The notes below the pieces were generated by a model. That model was given only the letters and a program-made list of their open reading frames with translations, did no database searches and had not been told where the DNA came from. A DNA stretch of 64,000 nt from contig JAIXMF010000014.1 of NCBI GenBank assembly GCA_025201365.1, forward strand, positions 124,001-188,000, in the 5' to 3' direction. The translations under genes and the position numbers were made by a program. Origin of the DNA: Syncephalis plumigaleata. Taxonomy: Eukaryota; Zoopagomycota; Zoopagomycetes; Zoopagales; Piptocephalidaceae. Positions 23,606-33,981 of the stretch are shown here, piece by piece; position 1 is the stretch's first letter, and every line of letters begins with the position of its first letter.

Positions 23606-25152
23606 TCAAAACTTAGCAAGTGATCGAGCAGCGGTGAATGCTGAATCCAAACTTGATTCAAGTAGCTCGTGAACCTTTTTAGCACTGCCCCAACTACTTT
23701 GATATCCTAGGACCATTGATCACGTCAATAAACATTCATATTTACCAATATACTAGCAAGCTTATCACCTTGTCCGCCATGCCCATAATTATGTATTAAT
23801 AGTGTTGAATGACCGTTAACCTCTAGCGTTGCATTGTTAACGTGGCGTACAAGTATCTAGTGAGTACTTGCCTCGTTTCTCAGCCTCGATACGTACACCG
23901 CCTAGTCGTGTGGTGCGCATACCCACAGCATGCCGTACAATCTCGAGTTTGCCGGTGTTCGGATCTACGAGGTCGGGATACCAAGAAACAGCGTGTTTTA
24001 CAATCATCTCGGCCGTAGCCTCATCGACATTCGGATCGCTACAGTGGAATAAAGGCCAATATGCTATTAATACTCATGAACTTGTTATCTCGTGTGATGT
24101 CAGTCATACCATTGTACGGTTGATAAGTGCCGCCTAATACAACGATACCGTCATTGCGTGGAATGACATAACAGAATAATCCAGCTTTCAATGCAACAAG
24201 TAACTATTAGATGAGTATATTATATACGTCATTACTGCGTTGATAGCTAACCTCCAGCAAGTGTGAGTGCCTTACGGAATCCAGGACGACGCACTAGTAC
24301 GGTCTGTCCTCGTGTTGGATGACAATCCAAATCCCGTACTCCGCCCAGTGTACGTGCGCCGTTACCTGAACAGTTCACCACTACCCGCGTCAAGTTATAG
24401 TCGGCAGGTGGGACAACGCGTAGGATGTCGTTCCAATAGGCGAGACGAGCACGGTAAATGGTGCCACCTAGTCTTTCCACCTGACGCTTTAGCCACACCA
24501 GATAGACAGGTACATTGATAGTAACTATCGATGAATTAATAAATGCAACCAATTAACAACTAAGCACATACTAGTTTTGTAGGCATATCCAATTGTATAA
24601 GGTGAAGGCAGTTCATGCTTTTCCATGACACGAAACTATCACGTGCATTGCAAATAAAAAACAAGAGCCAGCCAGTCAGTCAGTCAGTCAGTAGTTAGTT
24701 TTCTTCATTATGACAAAATATTATTCGCTCGTTCTCTACACTACTGACATTGGGCACAATTGACTGAAACCACGGGTTGGAACCGCGTAGCGAGTAATCC
24801 GTGTAGTAGTCCTGATTATCAACGAACATGATACCGGCATCGTTGCCGACTTCCTTTTCCAGTTGTGACATCCTCGCGAACGTGTACGTATCCAATTCTG
24901 GACATACATGAAGAATTAGACCACATAGCTTCTAATGGTGTCAACACGCATTACCACACTGTAGCGTATCCTCTGGATTGGCCATTGTCCGCCAGTGTGC
25001 GCCAGCCCATGGCGAGGTGTAGTCTGGATGTTGTTCGTCCGGTAGTGCTCGGCCACCACGTTCACGCGATATCCTTTCTCTAACAAGAATAGCGCGGTAG
25101 TCAAGCCAATGACACCGGCGCCAATAATCAATACGTCAGCAGTTTGCGACAT
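23606..25152 (-). CDS. D-amino-acid oxidase family flavoenzyme
   Basis: FAD enzyme of the DAO/D-aspartate oxidase family, which oxidatively deaminates D-amino acids to 2-oxo acids, usually in peroxisomes. From the ATG at 25152: VLIIGAGVIGLTTALFLLEK (FAD-binding GxGxxG). Then, in another frame, TSPWAGAHWRTMANPE, the family signature. Exons continue with NPWFQSIVPN, FRVMEKHELPSPYTIGYAYK, VNCSGNGARTLGGV, GQTVLVRRPG, YVIPRNDGIVVLGGTY, MRTTRLGGVRIEAE and TLLIHNYGHGGQGD. The C-terminus ends LAKF, only a weak resemblance to a peroxisomal PTS1. One frame change near 25030-25050 behaves like a single missing C and is probably a sequence error. Whether the substrate is neutral or acidic D-amino acids cannot be decided. 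It converges with TGS1, about 200 bp apart. Confidence 0.9.
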
Positions 25153-25821
25153 GGATAAAGTGTAATAGCAAGGGGTGTAGTGTATGTGTGTGTGGCAACA
25201 AGGAAAGCTTGAATATCATCAATTGGAAGCTGTAGCAATTGAGACAATAATGCGTACATAATTGTTTTGACAAAAGGGTAAACGCACGCTTATTAACGCT
25301 ATTATCGTCGTTGCCTTTCGCCTTAGCTTTGAGGCATTTCATCTCGTCGTCATGGTGTTTCATCGTTAATCCACGCCATCATCAAAGTAACACCGTTCTC
25401 GGGTTTTTGGTGTTTCTAAATTGAACTCAAGAAGTAAAAACAAACTGCCATTGGATTTAACAACCACATGGCAATATTGATAGGAATAGAGGCGACAGTA
25501 TTCAGGGATTGACATTCTACTTTAAATAGTCCATCTATGACATGATGTACTAACTCTTACTCCTTCTCCTTCTCCTTTTCTTACGAGAAAGTTTGCATTA
25601 ACGACTTTGATGACGTGAATTCTTTAGTTATTCTTTCCATTCAAAACAAAAATTCATTCAGTATAGATCCACTTCTTATTAGACAACAACTTGAGAATTT
25701 AAATTGTCCAAGTCATTTTTGTTCTTCTACACGATCAATTGTGTACGTAACTCGAATTGCAACAACAACAACAACAACAACTCTTGGTAGGATTTATATA
25801 TACCACACGAAATCAACAGAA

Positions 25822-26273
25822 ATGATGCCTATTCATTCACGATTAGTCCTACTCTTGTTGATTTCCCTGTTGACATTGATGCTTGGTAGTGTCAATCAAT
25901 ATTCAAGTGTAAATGCAGCAGCACTGTTAAGTGAGTGTATTATTACAAAGCAAGCCACAATAGTAAATCTAGCTAATCATCGAATATACATAGATGATCC
26001 CAATATCAATGACAATGTGCCCACTACAACAACAACAACACTAGTTCGACTGATGATAATGAGGAGAGACCTGTTGTGAGAAAATCCGATACTACACTGG
26101 GGGATGATGCGCAAGTAGAACGAGCATCACGACCACGAATCTGCAAAAGCTGCTTCTGGCTTCCTACGTGCGATAAGGTTTCGTGCACAGAACCGGACAC
26201 GGAATGCATCGAAACACCTCAGGAATGTAGTAAATGCGGAACTGCCAAATGTTATCCGAAGAAACGAGCTTAA
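25822..26273 (+). CDS. Small secreted cysteine-rich protein (hypothetical)
   Basis: Start at 25822 gives a strong signal peptide (MMPIHSRLVLLLLISLLTLM... ending ...VNAAA). The mature C-terminal part lies in another frame (to 26273): SRPRICKSCFWLPTCDKVSC and then TECIETPQECSKCGTAKCYP, eight cysteines in about 45 residues. The two parts are probably joined by a short intron between about 25980 and 26060 (donor and acceptor not certain), or separated by a one-base error. A Thr-rich linker encoded by ACA repeats lies between. Not recognised; the size, signal and cysteine pattern suit a small effector-like or antimicrobial-type secreted protein, which is inference only. Confidence 0.5.
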
Positions 26274-26732
26274 CTTTACAATGACCGGCAGATGTAGTAT
26301 ATGAAAGTTGACATCACTGCCGTATCGTATCATCTATCTAATTAAATAGCCTGTAGTTGATTGCATAATATTGAATAAATACTATTGCTACTTCGTCATC
26401 GATATACTGCAAAGTCTAATTTGATTAGGTGTCGATTTCGATACCTTTATTAGATGTTCATAATGTACATCAATTATTGACAAGAAGCACATTTAACGAG
26501 TCAAGCTAACATTTAAATCATTACTTTACTTGTAAGAATAGTAACTCACTAAGTTTAACGGATAGATTTAATGTAAAGAATGAAAGATTAAATAACGTAA
26601 CGTAGTAGTTCCTTTTATCAAATGCTAACAACCTATAAATGTATGTAATTGTACACATCACAATCGATGAAATTGACGAAGCAAAGCAAATTGTATACTG
26701 AATACAAGCAATAATCATTGTATGACAATACA
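26274..26732. other. Intergenic, convergent gene ends
   Basis: About 460 bp of AT-rich sequence between the small secreted protein (plus) and TRF4 (minus). It should hold both 3' ends; AATAAA-like AATAAAT occurs at 26373. Nothing else seen. Confidence 0.5.
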
Positions 26733-29009
26733 CTAGTATCTTCTTCCCTTCCCTTTCGATTTATGCTTGAATCGTTTATGATGCCGTCCACTTCCATTTG
26801 TCTTGTTAGATCTTTTCGATTGCGATGCTTCCTCGATTAATGCGTCGAACGCTGAATTGTCATCGCTATCACTCGTTGGCAATTTTGCTTTTCCCTTTGA
26901 TCCTGTCGATGATATACGTGCCGAGTACCGTTTAACAACATTGTCCAGATCAGTCGACGAGTTAGCGTTAGTAGCGCTTGTTGTTAATTCACCCTCGGAA
27001 TAGTCTTCCTCCGATTCGCCATTCGCCATCTCATCTGAATATCCTTGATCGCGTAGCATCTGTTGTGCCATTCGATTAAAACTCTCATCCTCATCGCTCC
27101 CGTCAATATAGGAGATGCGCGATGCTTGTGTTGTCGTAAACGTACTACTCGAGCTTTTACCTCCATTGCTTGTCATTTCATCGCCGTGAATCCTCGTTGC
27201 AATTTGAGTGTCGCGTGAAGTTCACCCACCAAATAGGCTTCCGCTACGTGTAGCCTGTGTGCACGCATCTGCTCGTCCATATTAATATATGCGACAATAG
27301 TGTAGGATGCTTATTTGCCCGTGGATCGCGTACAGATTGTATCAGTGCTAATTTCAGTTGTTCAAAAGCACCAGAAAATGCTTGTCGAACACGATACATG
27401 TTGAAACTACCGCCGCCTACATCATTGTCAGATCATTTGGATCCTCGAGTGATGGTGCCTCTGGTGCATTATTCCTCGCTCGGTCAAACTCTACCTATAT
27501 ACATTGATCATTGTTAGCATTTATTACTATCATCATACGGATTATACTTTTTACCTTTCTATAGTATGAGCCATTTCTTGTTATACGAATACCACTTTAT
27601 CGTATGCAAAGTTAATACCGTACATTCGAGAAACTCCATTAGCATGACACCCAGATTCTCCTCGGCCTTTATTTGTCCCGTTTGCACTAGTGGATGCATC
27701 TTTACAACAGTTAGCCATCAATTATAGTAATTAGTTGTCGTATAGTCCACTCACCTGCAGAAAGCTAACTGTCATGATCATTAATGAATACGAACTTAAT
27801 CCACCGGTAAACACCTCGTTCATTCCTCGTTGTGTTAGAAATTGCTTGATTAATAGCATGATCGGTTTGAGAGCTGGCATTTGTTCGCTGAATCTCTTTA
27901 CGGTACGTGCACTGCTAATACCATTTGTGATATTCAAGGAAATATCCACCGGGTATCCAGTGGCTTCTTCTACTATTTTAATAATCGGCACCTATGCCAT
28001 TCGATCTCGTTAATAAATAATTATCAACTTGATTTCATTCGCAGTTACATACCTTTGCTTTATGCACCACACGTACATTCGAGGCAACGCCATTTCGTTT
28101 TAGGCCTTGGATAGATTAATAGCTCGTCTACCAGACGTGCTTTATGCAATCCCGTGAGATGTGGCGCAGTAATGACCACGTCAATATCGCTGTAATGTAT
28201 TCAAAACACGCTAGTTAGTTACTTGAATGATTGACTATCCTTCATTACATATGTATATTACCTAGATGGCAAGTAGAGTCGCGTGTCAAAACTGCCGAAT
28301 ATAAAGAGTTCTGCTCCGTTCCATAGTTGTTTCGCCACCTTCTCGATGTGCTTTACCACTAATAAACGCATCTCATGTTCCTCCGCCGTTGGTTCTATAT
28401 AATTTATAAAGTCGATAATCTCATCGTGTAATCTAGACATGCACGCGTGTATGAGCGTACATTTAGAATTCATTGCATATATCAGGATATACTAAGTAGG
28501 TCAACTTACTTTTCCGCCGGTTCACCACGATAGCGTCGTCCATTCGACCATGGTGCTTCAATCTCTTGCCACTGACGTATTTCACGCGGGTTACTCCACG
28601 AGTATTCTTGCTGGTCGGATGACGCGTCATTAGACACTGGCGATCTAGCACGTTTCCTACCGCGATTGATCTCTCGTGTATTGCGTTCGGTTCGATTGTT
28701 ATAATCAGTATTCGAGTCATTAGCGTCGTGCTCTTCCTCAGGATCTTGATCTCGGTATCGTTTGGCCTTTTCGTCTCTGCTTCCTTCCTCTTCAATGAAT
28801 TCCTGATTATCCTTCTTTTGGCTGCGTTCACTTTGCTCCGTATCGAGTAAATCGTACGGCGCTACTTCATTCTCCTCGTCAGAAAACGTGAATGCAATGA
28901 AATCCTCTTGCTCTTCCGTCTCTTGTTTACTATCGCTAAGTAGGCCGGGCTCACTTTGCTCTTCCATTGCTACCGGTGTCTTCCTATCGCTAGAAGGGGT
29001 ATTCGTCAT
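26733..29009 (-). CDS. Trf4/PAPD5-type non-canonical poly(A) polymerase (TRAMP)
   Basis: Nucleotidyltransferase of the Trf4/Cid14 family, which adds short A-tails to nuclear RNAs for exosome decay. Start at 29009 (MTNTPSSDRKTPVAMEE); an open extension to 29090 is translation of a transposon end. Acidic, Arg/Ser-rich N-terminus (28506-29009), then RLHDEIIDFINYIEPTAEEH, the catalytic strand FIFGSFDTRLYLPS|SDIDVVI (GS and DxD motif, split by an intron), NVRVVHKAKVPIIK, ISLNITNGISSARTV, QFLTQRGMNEVFTGGLSSYS, EFLELYGINFAYDK and GGGSFNMYRVRQAF. The C-terminal tail is acidic then Lys/Arg-rich (KTNGSGRHHKRFKHK...). Four frame changes between about 27170 and 28130 interrupt well-conserved sequence; at least three behave as single missing bases. 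Either poor assembly here or a recently inactivated gene; I favour the former. Confidence 0.9.
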
Positions 29010-29779
29010 AGTGATAGTGATAGTGATAGCAAGTGGAAAAAAAGAAATACAGGGTTTTTCCAACCAATTAACGCAGTTATCCTTTAACATTTGCAGTTTA
29101 TTAATAGATAACTCTACACAACTGTTAACACCATTATCGCATTACTATTATTATTGAGTAGTTGTTATGGCACTAGCAGTTGAGGGAGATGTTAATGATC
29201 GCGATATCATCTATTGCAATTAGTGATACTAAATAATAGACATGTTGATAGAACTTACATATCTTGGATGCAAAGCGATAACAATCACGGATAAGTTGTT
29301 TCTGTTCTTAGTTCTCGTTGTTGCACTGATTTCTTTCTGCCTTGTTTGCACTTGATCATCCTTTTCTTGAACACTGAAGGTAACACACTGATAAATGTAT
29401 CTAGGGCATACGTAATCCTCCTTTTTTGACATCTAAGGTAACACCACTGACTAAATGTATCTAGAGGTATACGTAATCCTTTCTGAGATGCGCTCCTTAT
29501 TGCTCATTATTACCCCCAACCATTCCTGCATCATGAGATTGGTGTCTATGTTGGTATTACAGCCATGTCCCTTCAACACTCACCATAGTTTCATATTGAA
29601 TAATGTTACATTATCCACTATAAATATGGGTCCTATTTTGTACGAATTGAATAAACTTATCTTCACTTCCAGTTCAATCGTCCCTATTACACTCTACTCA
29701 CACTACCTTATTGTATATCGCCTACACATTGTGCTTGAGCAAATCGAGCAACCATAGCTCCCACACTATCAATGAGAAA

Positions 29780-30062
29780 GTGTCCTACTACTTGTCATGA
29801 TCCCTTACGGTAAGTATACCTCATTACACTTTGATATTTATTACATATACTAATCATTATTCTATTAGATGCACACATCAAAAATATTAAGAGGACATGC
29901 AAGTTAAAGGATTCGAGTATCGTTTGTGGAATCGGGGTTATGGTTGCTCGTCTGGATTTCATTCAAATCACCAACTGCCTTCGTAGTGGAACCGATGTTC
30001 CAACACACCCTCATCCAAGTACCGTTGCTTCCAATCATTCAAGACAAGGAGGACAAGGACAA
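29780..30062 (+). pseudogene. Fanzor (TnpB-like nuclease) C-terminal relic
   Basis: Upstream of the intron one frame reads RKCPTTCHDPLR, a zinc-ribbon half. The intron 29810-29868 (GTAAGT...CTATTAG) sits at the same codon as the intron at 63888-63947 in the large copy, and both are followed by ATGCACACATCAA. Then FEYRLWNRG, matching the WNRD motif that carries the third RuvC aspartate in this family (here Asp is Gly). After a frame change comes DFIQITNCLRSGTDVP, the usual Fanzor C-terminal helix. At least one stop and one frame change are present, so it is not functional. Confidence 0.8.
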
Positions 30063-30198
30063 TAAGGAACCAAACAACAAATAACAAATTATCCGTGAGT
30101 TATCGCTGCCACACCACAAAATACGTAAGTGTTATTATAACTATTATTTATTCGTAAAGACATAAGGCTAACTGCGCAAATTGGATGGAAATGGCCTG
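30060..30198 (+). ncRNA. Conserved 3' block after the Fanzor relic; candidate guide-RNA region
   Basis: Noncoding. Shares CAAATAACAAATTA, TAAGTGTTA and TATTATTTATTC with the matching place in 38556-38722 (minus), and ends at the element terminus. In TnpB and Fanzor systems the guide RNA comes from the 3' end of the element, so position and conservation fit. Transcription and folding are not shown by the sequence. Confidence 0.35.
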
Positions 30199-30268
30199 TA
30201 ACAAATAATACTACTTGGAAGCGAGTAAGGAGAGTTTTATTTAATGTAAAATTTATCGCCTCACATCA

Positions 30269-31675
30269 TCATTGTTGTTGATGTGCTTCCACATTGGCCT
30301 TGTTTAATAAAGCAACTGCTTCTAATAGTTGTGGTAATGCCGTCCAATAAGTGTCAACTCGCACACGATGTACGCGTTTACCAGTGTCGACATACGCTTT
30401 AGCCAATGCACCAATGTGTTTATTCATCGACAGGCTAGATCCGGTAGACAAACCTCCTCAAGTTGCATACTCTTGTGTAGAAGATCGTTAATATCTGGCG
30501 ACAATCTATTCAATAGTGGAAGCATTAACGGTCAAACTGGCATGTATAGTTATCGTCACTTACTCCATATCGATACACTCTATTCTATCATTCGCGTCCA
30601 GGGGAGTATTGGCACGCTCATACAATATACTTGCACACTATCCGCCGTGTGTTGATGACGTGTATACGACCAACTGCCTGTGTAATAATCGCTACGCGAC
30701 AACAGCCATGCCGGTCTTTCTTCATCAGTTACGCGTTTACCAGTCACTGGCAAATACAGCCACACGCTTTTGCTTATCGATCAATTGGCCGAGTGTTGGC
30801 CATTCTGTATTGTCGTTGACCTGCTCGACAAGATAGGGACCAAGTTGCGCTTGGATAGCATCACGTAGTTGAACGGCTACTTTACGACGATCACCGTCAA
30901 TGTCGCCAAATTCAATGGTGATCACTGTATCGCTTGCTGTATCCGTGTAATTACGTATTTGTGCCAGTACATTGTCAACTCGATCTCCTAATGCACGTAA
31001 CTCTCCCATACCATGACATACTACCACTTGATCGTGCCTATCCAAACAAACATCAATATCCAATGCACGTATACCTGTATATATTTAGTGTAAATTATAC
31101 TGTAATCACTATATGCCGTAATACTACCTACCATCTTTCAATTGCTGCGTAATATCATGTCCTGCTTGATTCTGCCATGCACAGTCTTTCAACCAGTCCG
31201 GTGCTGCCTCGCACATCCATGCTAATCCACGAGCACACACATCGACCGTCTTGGTACATACGAGCTCCCATCCTTTACAGACGTTCTTGCTAAGCGTGCA
31301 CACATCTTCCCATGTCGTGCAGAACATTGATAGGAATGATAACGATTCCGGCAGATCTGATTTACACTTTTGCGTACTCTCCATACATTTCTCCTCCCAG
31401 CCATCGCGACATAGATGCTCGGTGCGCTGACAGATACTTTTTGTCGCACCATCACAATGCGTAATCGTTTGTGGACATTCAGGTGCCAGGCGGTATGCAG
31501 CCGAATTATGAGTTCCCGCAAATGTCACTCGATCAAATGGTAGTTGACATAGTGTCGCATCGCCATTACATTGACGATTCGTAGGACGACCAATGGAGCT
31601 GGCACTAATCATCAATGGAATGGCGCATAGACATAGCATCCATAGAACTTTTTGCATAGTAGTAGTTTTACACAT
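30269..31675 (-). CDS. Secreted PI-PLC-like phosphodiesterase with Cys-rich insert (copy A)
   Basis: PLC-like TIM-barrel protein related to PI-PLC X-domain proteins. Start at 31675, or at 31657, which gives the cleaner signal peptide (MQKVLWMLCLCAIPLMISAS). First catalytic motif FDRVTFAGTHNSAAYRL (His). A Cys-rich insert follows (ICQRTEHLCRDGWEEKCMES and onward, about 15 cysteines) to CAWQNQAGHDITQQLKDG. An intron there is followed by IDVCLDRHDQVVVCHGMGEL (second His) and TVITIEFGDIDGD. The C-terminus is VHRVRVDTYWTALPQLLEAV. Between 30440 and 30770 the frame changes more than once (ERPAWLLSRSDYYTGSWSYT sits in another frame), so this copy is either decaying or poorly assembled. It is closest to copy B next to it. 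Confidence 0.8.
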
Positions 31676-31916
31676 TATTACGTAGTTAATTTAGTCGAAT
31701 AAATTGATACAAATGGTCATGATAACAATAGCAGTAATGTCTATTAATCTACAAAAAATAGAATGCCACTTGGATCATTCAGGGGTATGGCGTGGTCAAG
31801 TAGTCTCGTTCTCTCTCCCTTTTACAATGATATACTAACAAAAGAAAAGATAAATAATCCTAATAAACAATGGCCTAAGATGGGCATACATTTATTAATA
31901 ATCGTGTAAGCATTCA

Positions 31917-33261
31917 TTAATTTCGTGCAAATAGTTGGAAATTACGCGTATTCATAATGGTGACAGAATCGAATAAAAGTGATTTTGCATTAGCATAATA
32001 GTCGACGCGTACTCGATGAACGTGTCGGAAACGATGCGCGTAATTGTCAACCACCTGCGGTACTTGTTGATTCATATCACGCGCTAATCGCTCTAAGCAA
32101 ATATTAGGCACGGCACCATTACGCATCTGTTCGAGTAGTGTGGTGCCATTGGGTGAATACTCGAAATCGACGCATTGCCATCGTTCGGCGTCAGTGCCCA
32201 CCGGTGAATAGGCCAGCATCAAATTGGCCACTTCAGCTGGCGTGTGACCATTGTTCGTGTAGTCCCACGTACTACGATAATAGTCGTTTCGTCGATGTAG
32301 CCATTTAGGACGTGCACCAGCCGGCAAGGCGTCGAATATCGATTCAGCAAACACGACAACTTGCTTGCCCATATCAGCCATCTCCCCGAGCGTTGGCCAT
32401 GTCCCGTTGACGGGTAATCGCTCCCATAAACGACCACTTAGGTGTCGTTCAATAGCAGCCACCAATTCTCGTGCAATTATACCAACATCACCGTCTGTGT
32501 CCATGTATTCAATGGTGACAATTTGATCGTGTTGCGTATTAAGATAGTCGACCATCTGTTGGAGATGCACGTCCAGACCATCGCCCAAGGCACGGGTAGC
32601 TCCCTGTCCATGACACGTAACGACATGTTGATCATGAGTGACGCAGGTGTCCATGTCAAACGATCGAATACCTAGTGTGTCATGTACACGTATATTACGA
32701 TGTGTTAATGGTTATTTATCATTCATCAATTATACTATGTAGATATATCGTGGAATAATTACCATCCATTAATTGTTGTCCTATATCTTTGCCCGGTTGA
32801 TTCTCCCATAGACACTTCATAAACCATTCCGGTGCATTCTCGCAAATAATAGGTACACTACCGGCACACGCTTGCAATGGCACCTTACAGATGTTGGTCC
32901 ATTGATCGCATAAACGACTGGTGGTCGTGCAAGTCTTGTTCCACGTATCGCACACCTCGCCCATCCAGGGTGGCGTTTTCTTCCTACAGTTCTCCGAGGA
33001 TTCACGACATTTCTCGCGCCATGGTTCTGCGCATTTTGAACCAGTCTCGATACATGTGCCGATGGCCTTGGAACACTTGCCGGTGGCCAGTGTACAATCG
33101 GGCTTTAAATGATACGCGGCCGAGTTATGAGTGCCGGCAAAGGTAAATCGATCGAATGGCAATTTGCAATAATCAGGTGAACCATTACAACTGCTCGCTG
33201 CTAGTGTATTCGATACACCATTGCCAATGATAGTAGCAAGCAATAACATCCAATAATTCAT
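31917..33261 (-). CDS. Secreted PI-PLC-like phosphodiesterase with Cys-rich insert (copy B)
   Basis: Two exons and an open frame throughout, about 420 residues. Signal peptide MNYWMLLLATIIGNGVSNTLAA. FDRFTFAGTHNSAAYHLKPD carries the first catalytic His of the PI-PLC X fold. The Cys-rich insert runs from CTLATGKCSKAIGTCIE to ICENAPEWFMKCLWENQPG. A phase-matched intron splits MDG|IRSFDMD exactly as in copy A. Then VTHDQHVVTCHGQGATRALG (second catalytic His), IVTIEYMDTDGD, WPTLGEMADMGKQVVVFAES, NDYYRSTWDYTNNGHTP, WQCVDFEYSPNG and FRHVHRVRVDYYANAK. Both histidines used by bacterial PI-PLC are present, so activity is plausible; the substrate is not known. Confidence 0.87.
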
Positions 33262-33981
33262 CGTAAATAAATAACAAATAAATAAGTAATAAATAAATAA
33301 ATGGAGGAAACAAATAAGATATTCCTAGTTACTCGACGATATTACTACTACTACTACTACTACTACGTAATTGATATTCGGCATAAACTAGCACGTTACA
33401 ATAGAAGGAGTGTTAATAGTGAGCGGATACAATGGATCATTACAACAATAGTGCCGGATTGATGAAGACACTTCTTGCTCCCTTGTTTATAATAGTCGAG
33501 TTCGCTTGTTCAGCTGACATGGACAAGCAGCTTGCCTATCTAATGATGGATGGGAGTCAAATGACATACAGCAGCAGCAACAGCAGCAGTAGCAACAGTA
33601 AGGGCGCCACTTACTTCAAATGTCGTGCCGCGTCACCAACGAGGCCTATTCCAACTAGGATGGCACGGCATAAGCAGTCTCATCATCCCCACTAATTACA
33701 AGTAGGTCACGCGCACTATGTCCACCATTATTAGCAGTAGTGGAACCACACAATGCAGCAGCATTACACCTGTTAAATGCATACTTTACTTTATAGCTTG
33801 CGAGTACTAACTAGTAATTCCAATACGGTTATACTCAGCATTATCATCAATGGATAATGCTGTAATTAGGGGAGGAGTACTTGCTGTGTTTATCTATTTG
33901 TTGTTTATTGTTATGAGTATTACTAGAATAAAACTAATCATCATAGAGAATGACAACTAATATTAATGTTTATTTGTTTAT
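33262..33981. other. Intergenic region with a small candidate gene and ACT repeat
   Basis: Contains a TACTAC tract (33344-33366), the promoter of PI-PLC copy B, and the small plus-strand frame 33432-33695 (listed separately). 33700-33981 is AT-rich with no feature seen. Confidence 0.5.
33432..33695 (+). CDS. Short hypothetical, possibly secreted
   Basis: 87-codon frame MDHYNNSAGLMKTLLAPLFI and onward. From the internal Met 11, MKTLLAPLFIIVEFACSA is a plausible signal peptide. The rest has a Ser/Asn run (AGC repeats) and a basic tail rich in Pro, Arg and His. No family is recognised. Support is only the frame, the signal-like start and its position in a gene gap. Confidence 0.3.
   Translation: MDHYNNSAGLMKTLLAPLFIIVEFACSADMDKQLAYLMMDGSQMTYSSSNSSSSNSKGATYFKCRAASPTRPIPTRMARHKQSHHPH

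Larger units (their letters stand above)
29048..30200 (+). mobile_element. TIR element with Fanzor relic, about 1.15 kb
   Basis: Bounded by TA on both sides (29048-29049, 30199-30200). Left end CAGGGTTTTTCCAACCAATT; right end GCGCAAATTGGATGG then AAATGGCCTGTA. The left end is followed by TTTGCAGTTTATTAATAGAT and TTGTTAACACCATTATCGCA as in other copies. An imperfect tandem duplication (about 60 bp unit) lies at 29368-29480. The right half holds a decayed Fanzor 3' end (see 29780-30062). The size and the lost body show a degraded, non-autonomous copy. Its left end lies only about 40 bp upstream of the TRF4 start codon. Confidence 0.85.

Noticed and set aside
29010-29090. Longer TRF4 N-terminus (MLKDNCVNWLEKP...)
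   Set aside because: The added residues translate the transposon terminal repeat; the same peptide appears upstream of the JmjC gene.
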